Source of the DNA: Halarcobacter sp.
Lineage (GTDB): Bacteria; Campylobacterota; Campylobacteria; Campylobacterales; Arcobacteraceae
Direction of reading: 5' to 3'
NCBI RefSeq assembly: GCF_963676935.1
Contig: NZ_OY781470.1
Coordinates: 1,398,680 to 1,462,679 of the forward strand
Length of the DNA stretch: 64,000 nt
In this document: in pieces, positions 35,033 to 44,478 of the stretch
Layout of the letters: each line of letters begins with the position of its first letter
How positions within the stretch are numbered: the first letter of the stretch is position 1
Position numbers and translations under genes: made by a program
The notes under the pieces: model-generated
What the model saw: the letters and a program-made list of their open reading frames with translations, nothing else
Databases searched by the model: none
What the model was told of the DNA's origin: nothing

Positions 35033-36987
35033 TAGCTTATTTTTGTTCCAGATTTTTTCGATTTTTCTGGTCTAATTAAACATAAACCATCTTCATCTTT
35101 AGCTGCCATTAACATACCCTCACTAAGCATACCCATTAATTTTGCAGGTTTTAAGTTAGCTACAACACATGCTTGTGTCCCAACTAAGTCTTCAGCAGAA
35201 TAGAACTCTTTAATTCCTGCTAATATTTGTCTATTTCTACCTTCACCTAAATCAACTTGTAATTTAAGAAGTTTTTTTGATTTTGGTACCTCTTCTGCCT
35301 CAATTATAGTTCCTACTTTTAAAGTTGTTTCAAAAAATTGATCAATTGTAATTAAATTGTCAGGTTCTTCATCATTTTCTACTTTTTTAGAAGATTTAGT
35401 TTCAACTTCAGTTTTTGAAACATCAGTAGGTTTAGCTTGCTCTAACAATATATCTTCAATTCTTGGGAATAATTGCTCAACTTTTGTAATAACTGTTTCA
35501 GAGATTAACTCTTTGTTTAAAATAAGCTTATTATATGTTTGAGTGTTAATTGTAATTCCAAGAGAATTTGCAATTTTTCCTATTTTTTCTGGCATTACAG
35601 AATCTAAAAGTAGGGCAACTTTAGCCATTATATTAGTAATTAAAGCAACTAAAGCCATAGCTTCATCTTCTTTACCTTCTTTCATTTTTGCCCAAGGTTC
35701 ATAATCTCCAATAGCTTTATTTGCTATTGTTAATACTTTCCATATATCTTCTAAATATCTATTTATTTGCATATTATAAATATATTTTTCAACATCAGCT
35801 AATATTTCATTAACTTCATCAAGCTCTTTTTTATGGAATTTTTCAACATCTTTAGAATCTATTTTAAAATCAAAATATTTCCCACTCATTCCAGAAATTC
35901 TATTAAGTAGGTTACCTAAATCATTTCCAAGGTCTGAGTTTATTCTATCAATAAGTGCTTTTTGTGAGAAATCACCATCTTGACCAAAAGGTACTTCTCT
36001 TAACATAAAATATCTAAATGCATCTAAACCATAAGCATCAGCAACCTCTTTAGGGTTTACCACATTACCTTTTGATTTAGACATTTTTTCACCATCTCTA
36101 GTCCACCAACCATGAGCTGCAATATGTTGTGGTAAAGGTAGATCTAGTGACATTAAAAAAGCTGGCCAATAAATAGAGTGAAATCTTAGAATATCTTTAC
36201 CTACAAGTTGAATTTTCGCTGGCCAAAACTCCATATTCTCTTCGTCTTTACCATAACCAAGTGCAGTAATATAGTTTAATAATGCATCAAGCCAAACATA
36301 CATTACATGGTTTGGTTCATTAATTGAATCTGGTAATTTAACACCCCAATCAAATGATGTTCTAGATATAGATAAATCTCTTAATCCACCTTTTACAAAA
36401 TTAACTATTTCATTTTTCTTTGATCTAGGTAATATACAATCTTCGTTTTCTTCATACCATTTTAAAAGTTTATCTTCATAAGCTGATAATTTAAAAAAGA
36501 AGCTCTCTTCTTTTACAATATTAGTTGGTTTACCACAATCTGGACAAAACTCTTCATCAACTAATTGTTTTTCAGTAAAAAAAGTTTCGCAAGATACACA
36601 ATAATACCCTTCGTATTCACCTTTATAAATATCACCTTTGTTATACATAGTCTCAAATGCTTTTTGAACACCTAATTTATGCTCTTCATCTGTAGTTCTA
36701 ATAAATTTATCATAAGTAATGTCAAAATCATCCCAAAGTTTTCTAAATTTACCTGAAACTTCATCTGCATACTCTTTTGCAGTTTTTCCTCTAGCTTCAG
36801 CACTTTGTGCAATCTTTTGACCATGTTCATCAGTACCTGTTAAAAAAAATGTTTTTTCTCCTGTTAACCTTGAATATCTAGCTAACATATCAGCAATAAT
36901 TGTTGTATAAGCATGCCCAATATGTGCAACATCATTTACATAATAAATTGGAGTTGTGATATAAACATTTTTAGAACTATTTTCCAT
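35032..36987 (-). CDS. metG: Methionyl-tRNA synthetase
   Basis: MetG charges tRNA-Met. The 651 residues contain the HIGH region (VAHIGHAYTTI), a zinc knuckle (CVSCETFF and FCPDCGKP), KMSKSKGNVV, the anticodon-binding helical domain, and a C-terminal Trbp111-like tRNA-binding domain (TTLKVGTIIEAEEVPKSKK). It is followed, with a one-base overlap, by the Mur-ligase-like gene and preceded by a small Cys-containing gene and fbp, an order recalled from C. jejuni. Confidence 0.97.
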   Translation of the reverse strand: MENSSKNVYITTPIYYVNDVAHIGHAYTTIIADMLARYSRLTGEKTFFLTGTDEHGQKIAQSAEARGKTAKEYADEVSGKFRKLWDDFDITYDKFIRTTDEEHKLGVQKAFETMYNKGDIYKGEYEGYYCVSCETFFTEKQLVDEEFCPDCGKPTNIVKEESFFFKLSAYEDKLLKWYEENEDCILPRSKKNEIVNFVKGGLRDLSISRTSFDWGVKLPDSINEPNHVMYVWLDALLNYITALGYGKDEENMEFWPAKIQLVGKDILRFHSIYWPAFLMSLDLPLPQHIAAHGWWTRDGEKMSKSKGNVVNPKEVADAYGLDAFRYFMLREVPFGQDGDFSQKALIDRINSDLGNDLGNLLNRISGMSGKYFDFKIDSKDVEKFHKKELDEVNEILADVEKYIYNMQINRYLEDIWKVLTIANKAIGDYEPWAKMKEGKEDEAMALVALITNIMAKVALLLDSVMPEKIGKIANSLGITINTQTYNKLILNKELISETVITKVEQLFPRIEDILLEQAKPTDVSKTEVETKSSKKVENDEEPDNLITIDQFFETTLKVGTIIEAEEVPKSKKLLKLQVDLGEGRNRQILAGIKEFYSAEDLVGTQACVVANLKPAKLMGMLSEGMLMAAKDEDGLCLIRPEKSKKSGTKIS

Positions 36988-37007
36988 ATAATTACCTTTT
37001 TATTTAA

Positions 37008-37208
37008 TTAAAATTCAAATCCACCGCCAGAACCTTTGTTCATAGATTCGTAAACGGCTAAAATATATTTTTTTCTAAGTTCACATTCAAAAAACTTTTC
37101 GCATGGAGTGCATGAACTTAAACTATTTGATTTTTGACACTCTTTTAATTCTTCAAGAACTACTTCAAGCTTTTGTTCCCATTCATCTAATTCTTGGCTA
37201 GTTTGCAT
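37008..37208 (-). CDS. Small cysteine-containing protein between fbp and metG
   Basis: A 66-residue soluble protein ([20 protein letters not shown]...) with four Cys ([20 protein letters not shown]) and a C-terminal Gly-rich tail. It starts 11 bases inside fbp (37198-37208) and ends 20 bases before metG, so it is probably translated with them. I recall a gene of similar size at this place in C. jejuni. The cysteines could bind a metal. No function known. Confidence 0.65.
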   Translation of the reverse strand: MQTSQELDEWEQKLEVVLEELKECQKSNSLSSCTPCEKFFECELRKKYILAVYESMNKGSGGGFEF

Positions 37209-38046
37209 ATTCTTTATATACTTCTTCTACTTTTAAAATCTCTTCTTGTGAACCAAAAAAACATGGAGTTGTATCATGAATGTGTGAAGTTTTAACTTCT
37301 AAAACTCTTTTAAATCCATCTGTAGCTGCACCACCTGCAAATTCATAAGTTAATGCAAAAGGGAAAACTTCAAAAAGTTGTCTTAATTTTCCATTTGGTT
37401 TATCTGTAGTACCAGGATAAGAAAAAAGTCCACCACCTTTTAATAAAATCTGATGTAAATCAGGAACCATCCCTCCTGAATATCTTAAATAATATCCATC
37501 ATCAAACATATCATTTAGTAGTTTTCTATGATGACTAGGCCAACACATTTGTGTAGAACCTGTTGCATTTAAAGTACCTTTCTTATTTAACTTTATATCT
37601 TGAATATATTTAAATTCACCATTATGAAGTCTATGCATTTTAACACAATTTTCAGCTGCAACAACCATTTCAATTCTAGGGCCAAATACTACATAAACTG
37701 CTGCAATAATATTTTCTGCATTGAACTCATTTTTATAAATACCATAAATAGAACCTACAGAAAGGTTAACATCTACTAAAGAAGAACCATCTAAAGGATC
37801 ATATGCAATTAAATATTCTCCATCTTCATGTAAAGGAACAATAGCCTCTTGCTCTTCACTTACAATCTCTTTGATTGACGAAATTTTAGAAAATATTTTT
37901 TCAATAATTACATCACTTGCTATATCAAGTTTTAGTTGGGTATCTCCTGTAGAGTTTTCATTTTCACTTTTACTTGTGTCACCTTTATCGATAACTTTTT
38001 TAATTTCTATACTAGCAGTCTTAATTGCTTCTAAAATCTCTTTCAT
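37198..38046 (-). CDS. fbp: Fructose-1,6-bisphosphatase, class I
   Basis: Fbp hydrolyses fructose 1,6-bisphosphate, an irreversible gluconeogenic step; PckA in this window supplies the entry. The 282 residues have the metal/substrate signature [30 protein letters not shown], and [13 protein letters not shown] near the end. It is slightly shorter than the E. coli enzyme, typical for this phylum. Its start overlaps the mobB stop by one base. Confidence 0.95.
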   Translation of the reverse strand: MKEILEAIKTASIEIKKVIDKGDTSKSENENSTGDTQLKLDIASDVIIEKIFSKISSIKEIVSEEQEAIVPLHEDGEYLIAYDPLDGSSLVDVNLSVGSIYGIYKNEFNAENIIAAVYVVFGPRIEMVVAAENCVKMHRLHNGEFKYIQDIKLNKKGTLNATGSTQMCWPSHHRKLLNDMFDDGYYLRYSGGMVPDLHQILLKGGGLFSYPGTTDKPNGKLRQLFEVFPFALTYEFAGGAATDGFKRVLEVKTSHIHDTTPCFFGSQEEILKVEEVYKEYAN

Positions 38047-38549
38047 TATACTCTCTTTGCATTATTTTCAATCCAAGTAATTATCTCTTCTGGATTATTT
38101 AAATTTAATTTATCTATATCTGATGGTATTTGATTTTCATCAATTGTTTCATCAAACGCTATAGCATTTGTAACAGAAAAATAGTTTTCATCTAATTTAT
38201 TTCTAAATACTGAAATTCGAGGAAGAGGTAAGTTTTTTAACCCTTCAACAAGTAAATAATCAAATTCATCAAAAAGTTCAATTATTTCATCAATAGAAGA
38301 ACTGCTTTGCCTAAATAATGTAGTTCTCGTGGGACTTACTACCGCAACATCTGCACCTGTTTTAGAAAATTTATCACTATCTTTTCCTGGTACGTCAAAA
38401 TTTGCTTTGTCTTTTGGATCATGTTTAACTATACAAACCTTAAAACCACTTTTTTGTAATAGTTCAGATACTTTTACAACTAAAGTTGTTTTTCCACTGT
38501 TAGATGGTCCACTAAATGCAATTGCTAACTTTTTATATTCCTTGTTCAT
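38046..38549 (-). CDS. mobB: Molybdopterin-guanine dinucleotide biosynthesis protein B
   Basis: MobB is a GTPase that assists MobA in attaching GMP to molybdopterin. The 167 residues from ATG 38549 begin [22 protein letters not shown], a clear P-loop, followed by [20 protein letters not shown] and [14 protein letters not shown], all family-typical. A TTG 18 bases upstream could add six residues; neither start has a clear ribosome site. It is the first gene of mobB-fbp-small-metG and is divergent from a lipoprotein gene. Confidence 0.9.
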   Translation of the reverse strand: MNKEYKKLAIAFSGPSNSGKTTLVVKVSELLQKSGFKVCIVKHDPKDKANFDVPGKDSDKFSKTGADVAVVSPTRTTLFRQSSSSIDEIIELFDEFDYLLVEGLKNLPLPRISVFRNKLDENYFSVTNAIAFDETIDENQIPSDIDKLNLNNPEEIITWIENNAKRV

Positions 38550-38627
38550 AAGGGTGATTTTATCCAAATCATGGTTAAAGTAACTTTAGTGTAGAATTTC
38601 ATTTATCAATTATTTGGAGATAATTAA

Positions 38628-39116
38628 ATGAATAAATATTATTCACTTTTACCTATATTTTTAATTATGGTTTTATCAGGTTGCAGTAGCAAAACATCTA
38701 TGGAATATTTTACAAAAAATCCTGAAAGTGCCTTATCCGTTCAATACACAAAAAAAAGAGATATATTACATAATAACGAAGTAAAAGCAATGATATTTGC
38801 CACATATTTAAATAAAATTTCTACAAAATATGAAAATGAAAAATTAAATAGTTTTATTGTGGGAATACACTATGCAAATGTTGATAATAATGATTTAATA
38901 GAAAATCGTTTCTTATTAACTCTTAATGAAGAAGCTCCTCTAAGTTTAGTTAAATTAAAAGAAGACTCAGATTTTTTAAAAAATATTTCATTAAAAAATA
39001 AATGGGCTTCTTATTATCTTGTACACTTTAAAAATATTGATGATCAAGTAAAAAATTTAAATTTAAAATTAACTCATCCAGTGTGGGGTCAAACTATTAT
39101 AAAGTTTCTAAAATAG
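38628..39116 (+). CDS. Lipoprotein of unknown function
   Basis: The 162-residue precursor has a signal peptide with lipobox VLSGC (Cys19), so it is lipid-modified. The mature part is mixed alpha/beta with no recognised domain (KTSMEYFTKNPESALSVQYT...). It is convergent with slt and overlaps its 3' end by 20 bases. A lipoprotein at this place, between mobB and slt, is recalled from C. jejuni. Confidence 0.75.
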   Translation: MNKYYSLLPIFLIMVLSGCSSKTSMEYFTKNPESALSVQYTKKRDILHNNEVKAMIFATYLNKISTKYENEKLNSFIVGIHYANVDNNDLIENRFLLTLNEEAPLSLVKLKEDSDFLKNISLKNKWASYYLVHFKNIDDQVKNLNLKLTHPVWGQTIIKFLK

Positions 39117-40551
39117 CCTTAATAGTAGTAAAATCTTTTTTATTTTCTGATAATTTATTATAATATAAGACGTACCAAAGAACAAAGTTTTGTTTGTTAT
39201 CTATGTTAAGTAATTCAAAATTTAAGTATTTACTTAAAGAGTGTTCTAATTTATAAGTTTTTATTTTATTCAATTCTTTATTAGCATTATAAAAAGAGAT
39301 AAAAGTCTTTAAGACATCATTATTATTTTGATTTGCTAAACTATCTAAATATTTATTCATATATTTAATATTATTTTCTATTGTAAAAAAGTTGTTGATA
39401 TTATAAGATAAGTTATTTTGTAATGTAATCTTTTTTATAACATTAGAGTCTAATTGAAATATGCCTACATTAAAATCTTTAGAAATCTTATTTCTATCAA
39501 AATTTGATTCTATTTTTGCAAAAGAGTAAAGTAGTGCTACTCTTTTAAGATTATAATCATTTTTAATACTATTAATCTCATCTATTTGTAAAATATTAAT
39601 ATTAGAATCATCTAATTTATTCCCTAATAGCTCATTTGCATAATATGAATAAAAATTAAAATTGTTACTTATTGATAATTTTTCTAGTATATTATTATCT
39701 TTTGTAATCAGATATAACCAAAAGTCTATTTTATCAATTTGGAATTGCTTTTTTTCATTTTTTTTAGCATCTAATAAATATTTGTATGCCTTATTGTAAT
39801 CTTTTAAAATAATAGAGTTTATAGCAAAATAAAATAAAGATTCACTATCTAATTTTGAAGTATCTTCGAAATCTTTAAATGTTTTTTGAAGAAGATTCAA
39901 AGTAGGGTTTGTTAATGAAACTTTTAAGAATTCTTTAAATTTACTATTATTATGAATTTTTTTTAATGTTCTTTTTGGAATTTTATAATTAAAATAATTT
40001 TCTCTAAATCTTTCATCTACCCCTAAAAATATATCATAAAAAATATCTTCATTTTGCACAATTAATTTTGTAAAAGGGATAGGGGAAGCTAGCACCTTAA
40101 GTTTATTACTAAATAAAGGGTATTTGTTTTTAATCTTTTGAATAATAGTATTAAGCTCTAGAGATGATAGTTTTGAAGCTTTTTTTAGTGTTAAGCCATT
40201 TACTATACAATCAGAGTAGCTATGGATTAATTGTTTGTAATCCATTTGCATGCATTGTGCAACTGCTTTTGTTTCATCATGATCATATTTTCTAGAAAAA
40301 TTAAAAAATAATTTATTATTAATATTATCAATTAAATTCAGTATATTAAAAGCTTCATTACTAGAGATGTCAGTTTTTAAGTATTCATTAATATAAAAAT
40401 CTCTTGTTAATCCTTTTTTCATATTAGAAATATAGTCATAATTTAATTCATTATTAGTATTAATAATATTTTCTTGTAAAGGTGAAGTTTCAATTATATC
40501 ATTAGCACATAATAAATGTGCTAAGAATAATGATAATAAAATTTTTCTCAT
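39097..40551 (-). CDS. slt: Soluble lytic murein transglycosylase (Slt-type)
   Basis: Slt cleaves peptidoglycan glycan strands, forming 1,6-anhydro ends. The 484-residue precursor begins with a signal peptide (RKILLSLFLAHLLCAND). A long helical superhelix follows, then a C-terminal SLT domain with the catalytic Glu in LLYSFAKIESNFDRN (family ES motif) and DFNVGIFQLDSN, which usually reads G.MQ.M/L. The region after the catalytic Glu matches the family, and the substrate Glu is intact. It is downstream of yggT and gltX-like. Confidence 0.9.
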   Translation of the reverse strand: MRKILLSLFLAHLLCANDIIETSPLQENIINTNNELNYDYISNMKKGLTRDFYINEYLKTDISSNEAFNILNLIDNINNKLFFNFSRKYDHDETKAVAQCMQMDYKQLIHSYSDCIVNGLTLKKASKLSSLELNTIIQKIKNKYPLFSNKLKVLASPIPFTKLIVQNEDIFYDIFLGVDERFRENYFNYKIPKRTLKKIHNNSKFKEFLKVSLTNPTLNLLQKTFKDFEDTSKLDSESLFYFAINSIILKDYNKAYKYLLDAKKNEKKQFQIDKIDFWLYLITKDNNILEKLSISNNFNFYSYYANELLGNKLDDSNINILQIDEINSIKNDYNLKRVALLYSFAKIESNFDRNKISKDFNVGIFQLDSNVIKKITLQNNLSYNINNFFTIENNIKYMNKYLDSLANQNNNDVLKTFISFYNANKELNKIKTYKLEHSLSKYLNFELLNIDNKQNFVLWYVLYYNKLSENKKDFTTIKAILETL

Positions 40552-40562
40552 TTTAAACTAAA

Positions 40563-40841
40563 TTACATTCCCATAAATAGTCGTCCTAAAAAAGTTTCTA
40601 GGAAAATTAATGCAAAAATAACGATTAAAGGAGCTAAGTCCATACCACCAACAACTGTAGGGATAAATCTCCTTACAAAAGCATATGCTGGTTCTGTTAA
40701 TCTATATAACATTTGAACAATAGGATTATATGGATCAGGTCTAACCCAAGATAATAATGCTGAGATAATAATTACCCATTTATAAAGTGAAATAACAGCT
40801 AAAATAACTGTAAAAACTGAACCTAAAAATGCATCTATCAT
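40563..40841 (-). CDS. YggT-family membrane protein
   Basis: A 92-residue protein with two membrane helices ([20 protein letters not shown] and a C-terminal hydrophobic helix) and the family hallmark [18 protein letters not shown]. It has the usual length for the YggT family, which is linked to cell shape/division and osmotic response. Its start overlaps the gltX-like stop by 4 bases, indicating coupling. Confidence 0.9.
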   Translation of the reverse strand: MIDAFLGSVFTVILAVISLYKWVIIISALLSWVRPDPYNPIVQMLYRLTEPAYAFVRRFIPTVVGGMDLAPLIVIFALIFLETFLGRLFMGM

Positions 40842-42103
40842 TTTACAATTTCTCCTAAATAGTTTTTAATTAATGGATAAATATCAGAAATATCTGGTCC
40901 ATTTTCTTTTCCTGTTAAAATATATTTTAAGGGTTTAATATATTTATCTTTTGATAAATTAATTTCTTTAGATATATAATCTTGAAGAGAATCTAATCTT
41001 TCGAAATAAGGAGCTTTTTTAATACAATTTTTTAATTTATCAAAAGTTTCTTGATTTTCATCATATATAGTTTTAGATGAAAATACTTTTTCTATATTTG
41101 TTTTAATTTCTTTTATTGTACTTACTTCAGTTAAAAAAAGCTTAGCAAGCTTTCCAATATCGGTATCTGCAAACCCTAATATTTTTGAAAGTCTTAACTC
41201 ATCAATAAGTTCAAGATGTTTTTTATTTAAATTTTTTAATTCTTCTATATTAAATTTGACACTTTTCTTTGGAAACTTTTCTATATCAAACCATTCTAAA
41301 GCTTCTTCCAATTCAAATACTTCTTTTGGTGTCTTATTTCCAAGAGATAATAGATAGTTTGCAATTGCACTAGGTAAAAAACCTTCATCAATTAAATCTT
41401 TTACTAAAACATCATTTTCTAATTTTGCTAAATGTATATATTTAATCTCTTTATCATAATTTAAAGATTCTCTTAAATATATTTGTCTAGGTGTATCAGA
41501 AATGAAATCTTCATCTCTAATTACAGTAGAAATATTATAAAGCATATCATCGATGGCACATGCATAGTTATATGTAGGTAACTTATCATGTGTTAAAATT
41601 CTAAAATAATCTACTTCAAAAGGTTTAAAACTAAGTTTACCTCTTAATTCATCATTAAAACTTATACTTTCTTTTGGCTTTTTAATTCTTACAGTAAAAG
41701 GTGCATTACAATTTAATACAGTTTCGTCAGATAAAGTCTCACAAAAACCATCATAACTGTATTTCTTACCTTTTTCCTCTGCTTTTTGTTTTAATTCTTC
41801 TAATTTTTCATCAGAACAAAAACATGCAAAAGCCTTTTTTTGAGCCATTAATTGCATTGCTAACTTTTGATAATATTTTAAATTCTCGCTTTGATAAATT
41901 ATACTTGAGTATTCAATTGAAAAAAGATTGATTAAATCAATAATCTCTTTATCTTTTCCCTCTATATTATTCTTTTTATCAATATCTTCTATTCTAATAA
42001 TCAATTCTTCATCAGTTTTTTTTGACAACATATAATTAAATAGAGCCACTCTTAAACTAGATACACTTAAATCTTTTGTTGTATTTACAGCAAATCTTAA
42101 CAA
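40838..42103 (-). CDS. Glutamyl-tRNA synthetase paralogue lacking HIGH and KMSKS motifs
   Basis: The 421 residues align along their full length with Glu[42 protein letters not shown] and [12 protein letters not shown] are recognisable. The HIGH signature is SVSS (residues 13-16), the KMSKS segment reads KLENDVLVK (residues 228-236), and the GEDH-type loop is RDEDF (196-200). It sits where I recall H. pylori gltX2 and C. jejuni gltX, beside yggT and slt. Loss of both class I ATP motifs argues against aminoacylation. It may bind tRNA or act in another process, and another GluRS must exist elsewhere in the genome. The ORF is intact with no stop, so it is under selection. Confidence 0.85.
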   Translation of the reverse strand: MLRFAVNTTKDLSVSSLRVALFNYMLSKKTDEELIIRIEDIDKKNNIEGKDKEIIDLINLFSIEYSSIIYQSENLKYYQKLAMQLMAQKKAFACFCSDEKLEELKQKAEEKGKKYSYDGFCETLSDETVLNCNAPFTVRIKKPKESISFNDELRGKLSFKPFEVDYFRILTHDKLPTYNYACAIDDMLYNISTVIRDEDFISDTPRQIYLRESLNYDKEIKYIHLAKLENDVLVKDLIDEGFLPSAIANYLLSLGNKTPKEVFELEEALEWFDIEKFPKKSVKFNIEELKNLNKKHLELIDELRLSKILGFADTDIGKLAKLFLTEVSTIKEIKTNIEKVFSSKTIYDENQETFDKLKNCIKKAPYFERLDSLQDYISKEINLSKDKYIKPLKYILTGKENGPDISDIYPLIKNYLGEIVK

Positions 42104-42104
42104 T

Positions 42105-43400
42105 CTATTTCCTTACTATTGAGAATGATAAATTATTTATCTCTTTATGAGATTTAATATATTTATTTAAAGCTTCTAATTTAAGATTTTCTATTTTTTC
42201 TAACTCTTTTTTATTATAATCTTGACTTAAGCCTTTGTAGAAAAGTGTAAAAGCTCTATTTAGTCTTTGAGAAAGTGTTTCAGTTCTTAAAGGTTCACTT
42301 CCTAATAAAAACTTTTTAGCTGAATCCAGTTCATCTTTGCTTACACCATTTTTAACAAACTCATTTACTAAAGATTGAACTAAATTTTTAGCTTCATCTG
42401 CACTTTCCAGTTTTGTTTGAAGATAACCAGTAAAATAAGAATAAGACTTATTAATAGAAACATAACCATACGCAGAGTAAGCTAATCCTCTTTTTACTCT
42501 AATCTCTTCCATTAATCTAGATCCAAAACCACTTCCACCTAATATAAAAGAAGCCACTTTTGCCATATATGTGTCTTCATCTTTTACATTAACATTAAAA
42601 GGACTACCAAAATAGATATATGCTTGTTGAGTATCTTTTATAGTCTCTTTAGTTATAGGTTTTGAAGATGGGCTTATTTTTATCTCTTTATTCTTATTTT
42701 GTGCGTTTAAAACCTTTATACTATTTTTTATTTTTGAAATAATCTCTTCATATTTAAAGTCTCCACCAACTACAATTATTAAATTATTTAAATCTAAATT
42801 GTTTTTTAGCTGTTTTTCAACATCTTCAAGTTTTATTTTAGAAATAGTTTTAATTGTTCCAGAAGAAGGGTTTTCTAAAGGAGTGTCTTTAAATATTAAT
42901 TTTTTTAAATTATTTGATGCAACATAATCAAAATCATTTTCTTTTCTTTTTAAAGAACCAGTTTGAATAGTTTTGATTTTTTCTAAAACATCATTACTAT
43001 AGTTTGGATCTTTTAATAAATCACTTAATAGTTTTAAACCTTTTTCATGAACATCTTTTAAAGATGATAACTCAATAACAAATGTTTCAAAACCATTACT
43101 TGTATGTAGTGAAATTGCAGAATTTTCTAGCTTTTCAGCAAATTTAATACTTCCCAGTTTTTTTGTACCTTCATTAAGTAATTTTGCACTAATTGAAGTA
43201 AGTCCACTATGCTTTTTATCTTGCATATATCCAGAATTTGTAAAAACTAATTGTAAATTTAATATAGGTAATGATTTTTCTTGTTCAAAAACAACAGGAA
43301 TATCTACACCTTTTATATTTATATGCTTTATTATAGCACCCATCATAATTCCTTGTAAAAATAAAAGTATTAATATTAATTTAGAGATTCTATTTTTCAT
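42105..43400 (-). CDS. M16-family peptidase-like protein without the zinc motif
   Basis: The 431-residue precursor has a signal peptide ([15 protein letters not shown]) and two M16 (insulinase/processing-peptidase) domains. The inverted zinc motif HxxEH is replaced: the canonical GLAHFLEH is GLTSISAK here, so no zinc site is expected. The C-terminal domain keeps the R/Y pair region ([11 protein letters not shown]). It is likely an inactive, periplasmic M16 subunit such as the non-catalytic partner in heterodimeric M16 enzymes. It lies next to mqnC and bamA. Confidence 0.8.
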   Translation of the reverse strand: MKNRISKLILILLFLQGIMMGAIIKHINIKGVDIPVVFEQEKSLPILNLQLVFTNSGYMQDKKHSGLTSISAKLLNEGTKKLGSIKFAEKLENSAISLHTSNGFETFVIELSSLKDVHEKGLKLLSDLLKDPNYSNDVLEKIKTIQTGSLKRKENDFDYVASNNLKKLIFKDTPLENPSSGTIKTISKIKLEDVEKQLKNNLDLNNLIIVVGGDFKYEEIISKIKNSIKVLNAQNKNKEIKISPSSKPITKETIKDTQQAYIYFGSPFNVNVKDEDTYMAKVASFILGGSGFGSRLMEEIRVKRGLAYSAYGYVSINKSYSYFTGYLQTKLESADEAKNLVQSLVNEFVKNGVSKDELDSAKKFLLGSEPLRTETLSQRLNRAFTLFYKGLSQDYNKKELEKIENLKLEALNKYIKSHKEINNLSFSIVRK

Positions 43401-43407
43401 GGGAAAA

Positions 43408-44478
43408 TTAGAACCTCTCTAAGATTTCGTAAGCAGTATTTCTTTTTGCAGGGTTTTCACCCACATCTTTTATTAGTTGTATCATTTCATCTTGATTCAT
43501 ACAATTAGTTGCACCAGCCGCTGCTACAACATTTTCTTCCATCATTGTACTTCCTAAATCATTTGCTCCAAATTTTAGTGCCATTTGACCTATATAACTT
43601 CCTTGAGTAACCCAAGAACTTTGTATATTTGGAAAATTATCTAAATATAATCTTGAAACAGCAAGTAATCTTAAATATCTATTTGAAGATTGTGGTTTTA
43701 AATCAGGAATCTCTTCTTTTAATTTTGTATTTGCACTTTGAAATGACCACATAATAAAAGCTCTAAATCCACTTGTTTCATCTTGTAATTTTCTTATCAT
43801 TTCCCAATGTTCAATTATCTCTTCATCAGTTTCAACTGTACCAAACATCATAGTTGCTGTTGTTTTCATACCAATTGAATGTGCCAATTTATGAACCTCT
43901 ATCCACTCATCACTATCAATTTTTCTAGGAGCGATTATATCTCTTACTCTATCAGAAAGTATTTCTGCTCCTGCTCCAGGGATAGAACTTAAACCTTTAG
44001 CTTGTAATCTTTTTAGAACCTCAAGTTTAGAAATTTTTGAAACCTTAGCAATATAACAAATTTCAATAGCTGAGAAAGAATGAAGAGTAATTTGAGGAAA
44101 TTTTGTATGAATATGTTCCACTAAATCCTCATAATAATCAATTTTAAGTTTTGGATGAACTCCACCTTGCATAAGTATTTGTGTTCCACCAATAGCAAGT
44201 AATTCTTCTATTTTTTTATCTATCTCTTCATATGATAATACATAAGCATCATCATCTTTTCCATGTCTATAAAATGCACAGAATTTACAATCTACCCAAC
44301 ATACATTTGTATAATTAATATTTCTATCTACTACAAATGTTGTTACACCTTTTGGATGCAACTGTTTTTTCTTTTCAGTTGCAAGTTTACCTAAATCTAC
44401 TAAAGAAGCATTTTTTATTAAATCCAATGCTTCTTCGTTTGTAATTCTTCTATTTTTAATATCTATTTTTTTAACCAT
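43408..44478 (-). CDS. mqnC: Cyclic dehypoxanthinyl futalosine synthase
   Basis: MqnC is the radical SAM enzyme of the futalosine menaquinone pathway that cyclises dehypoxanthinyl futalosine. The 356 residues carry CWVDCKFCAF (CxxxCxxC) near residue 60, the SAM segment LMQGGVHPKLKI, and the C-terminal GSTMMEENVVAAAG region. This pathway is characteristic of Campylobacterota. It is 7 bases from the M16 gene and overlaps the bamA stop by one base, an order also recalled from H. pylori. Confidence 0.95.
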   Translation of the reverse strand: MVKKIDIKNRRITNEEALDLIKNASLVDLGKLATEKKKQLHPKGVTTFVVDRNINYTNVCWVDCKFCAFYRHGKDDDAYVLSYEEIDKKIEELLAIGGTQILMQGGVHPKLKIDYYEDLVEHIHTKFPQITLHSFSAIEICYIAKVSKISKLEVLKRLQAKGLSSIPGAGAEILSDRVRDIIAPRKIDSDEWIEVHKLAHSIGMKTTATMMFGTVETDEEIIEHWEMIRKLQDETSGFRAFIMWSFQSANTKLKEEIPDLKPQSSNRYLRLLAVSRLYLDNFPNIQSSWVTQGSYIGQMALKFGANDLGSTMMEENVVAAAGATNCMNQDEMIQLIKDVGENPAKRNTAYEILERF

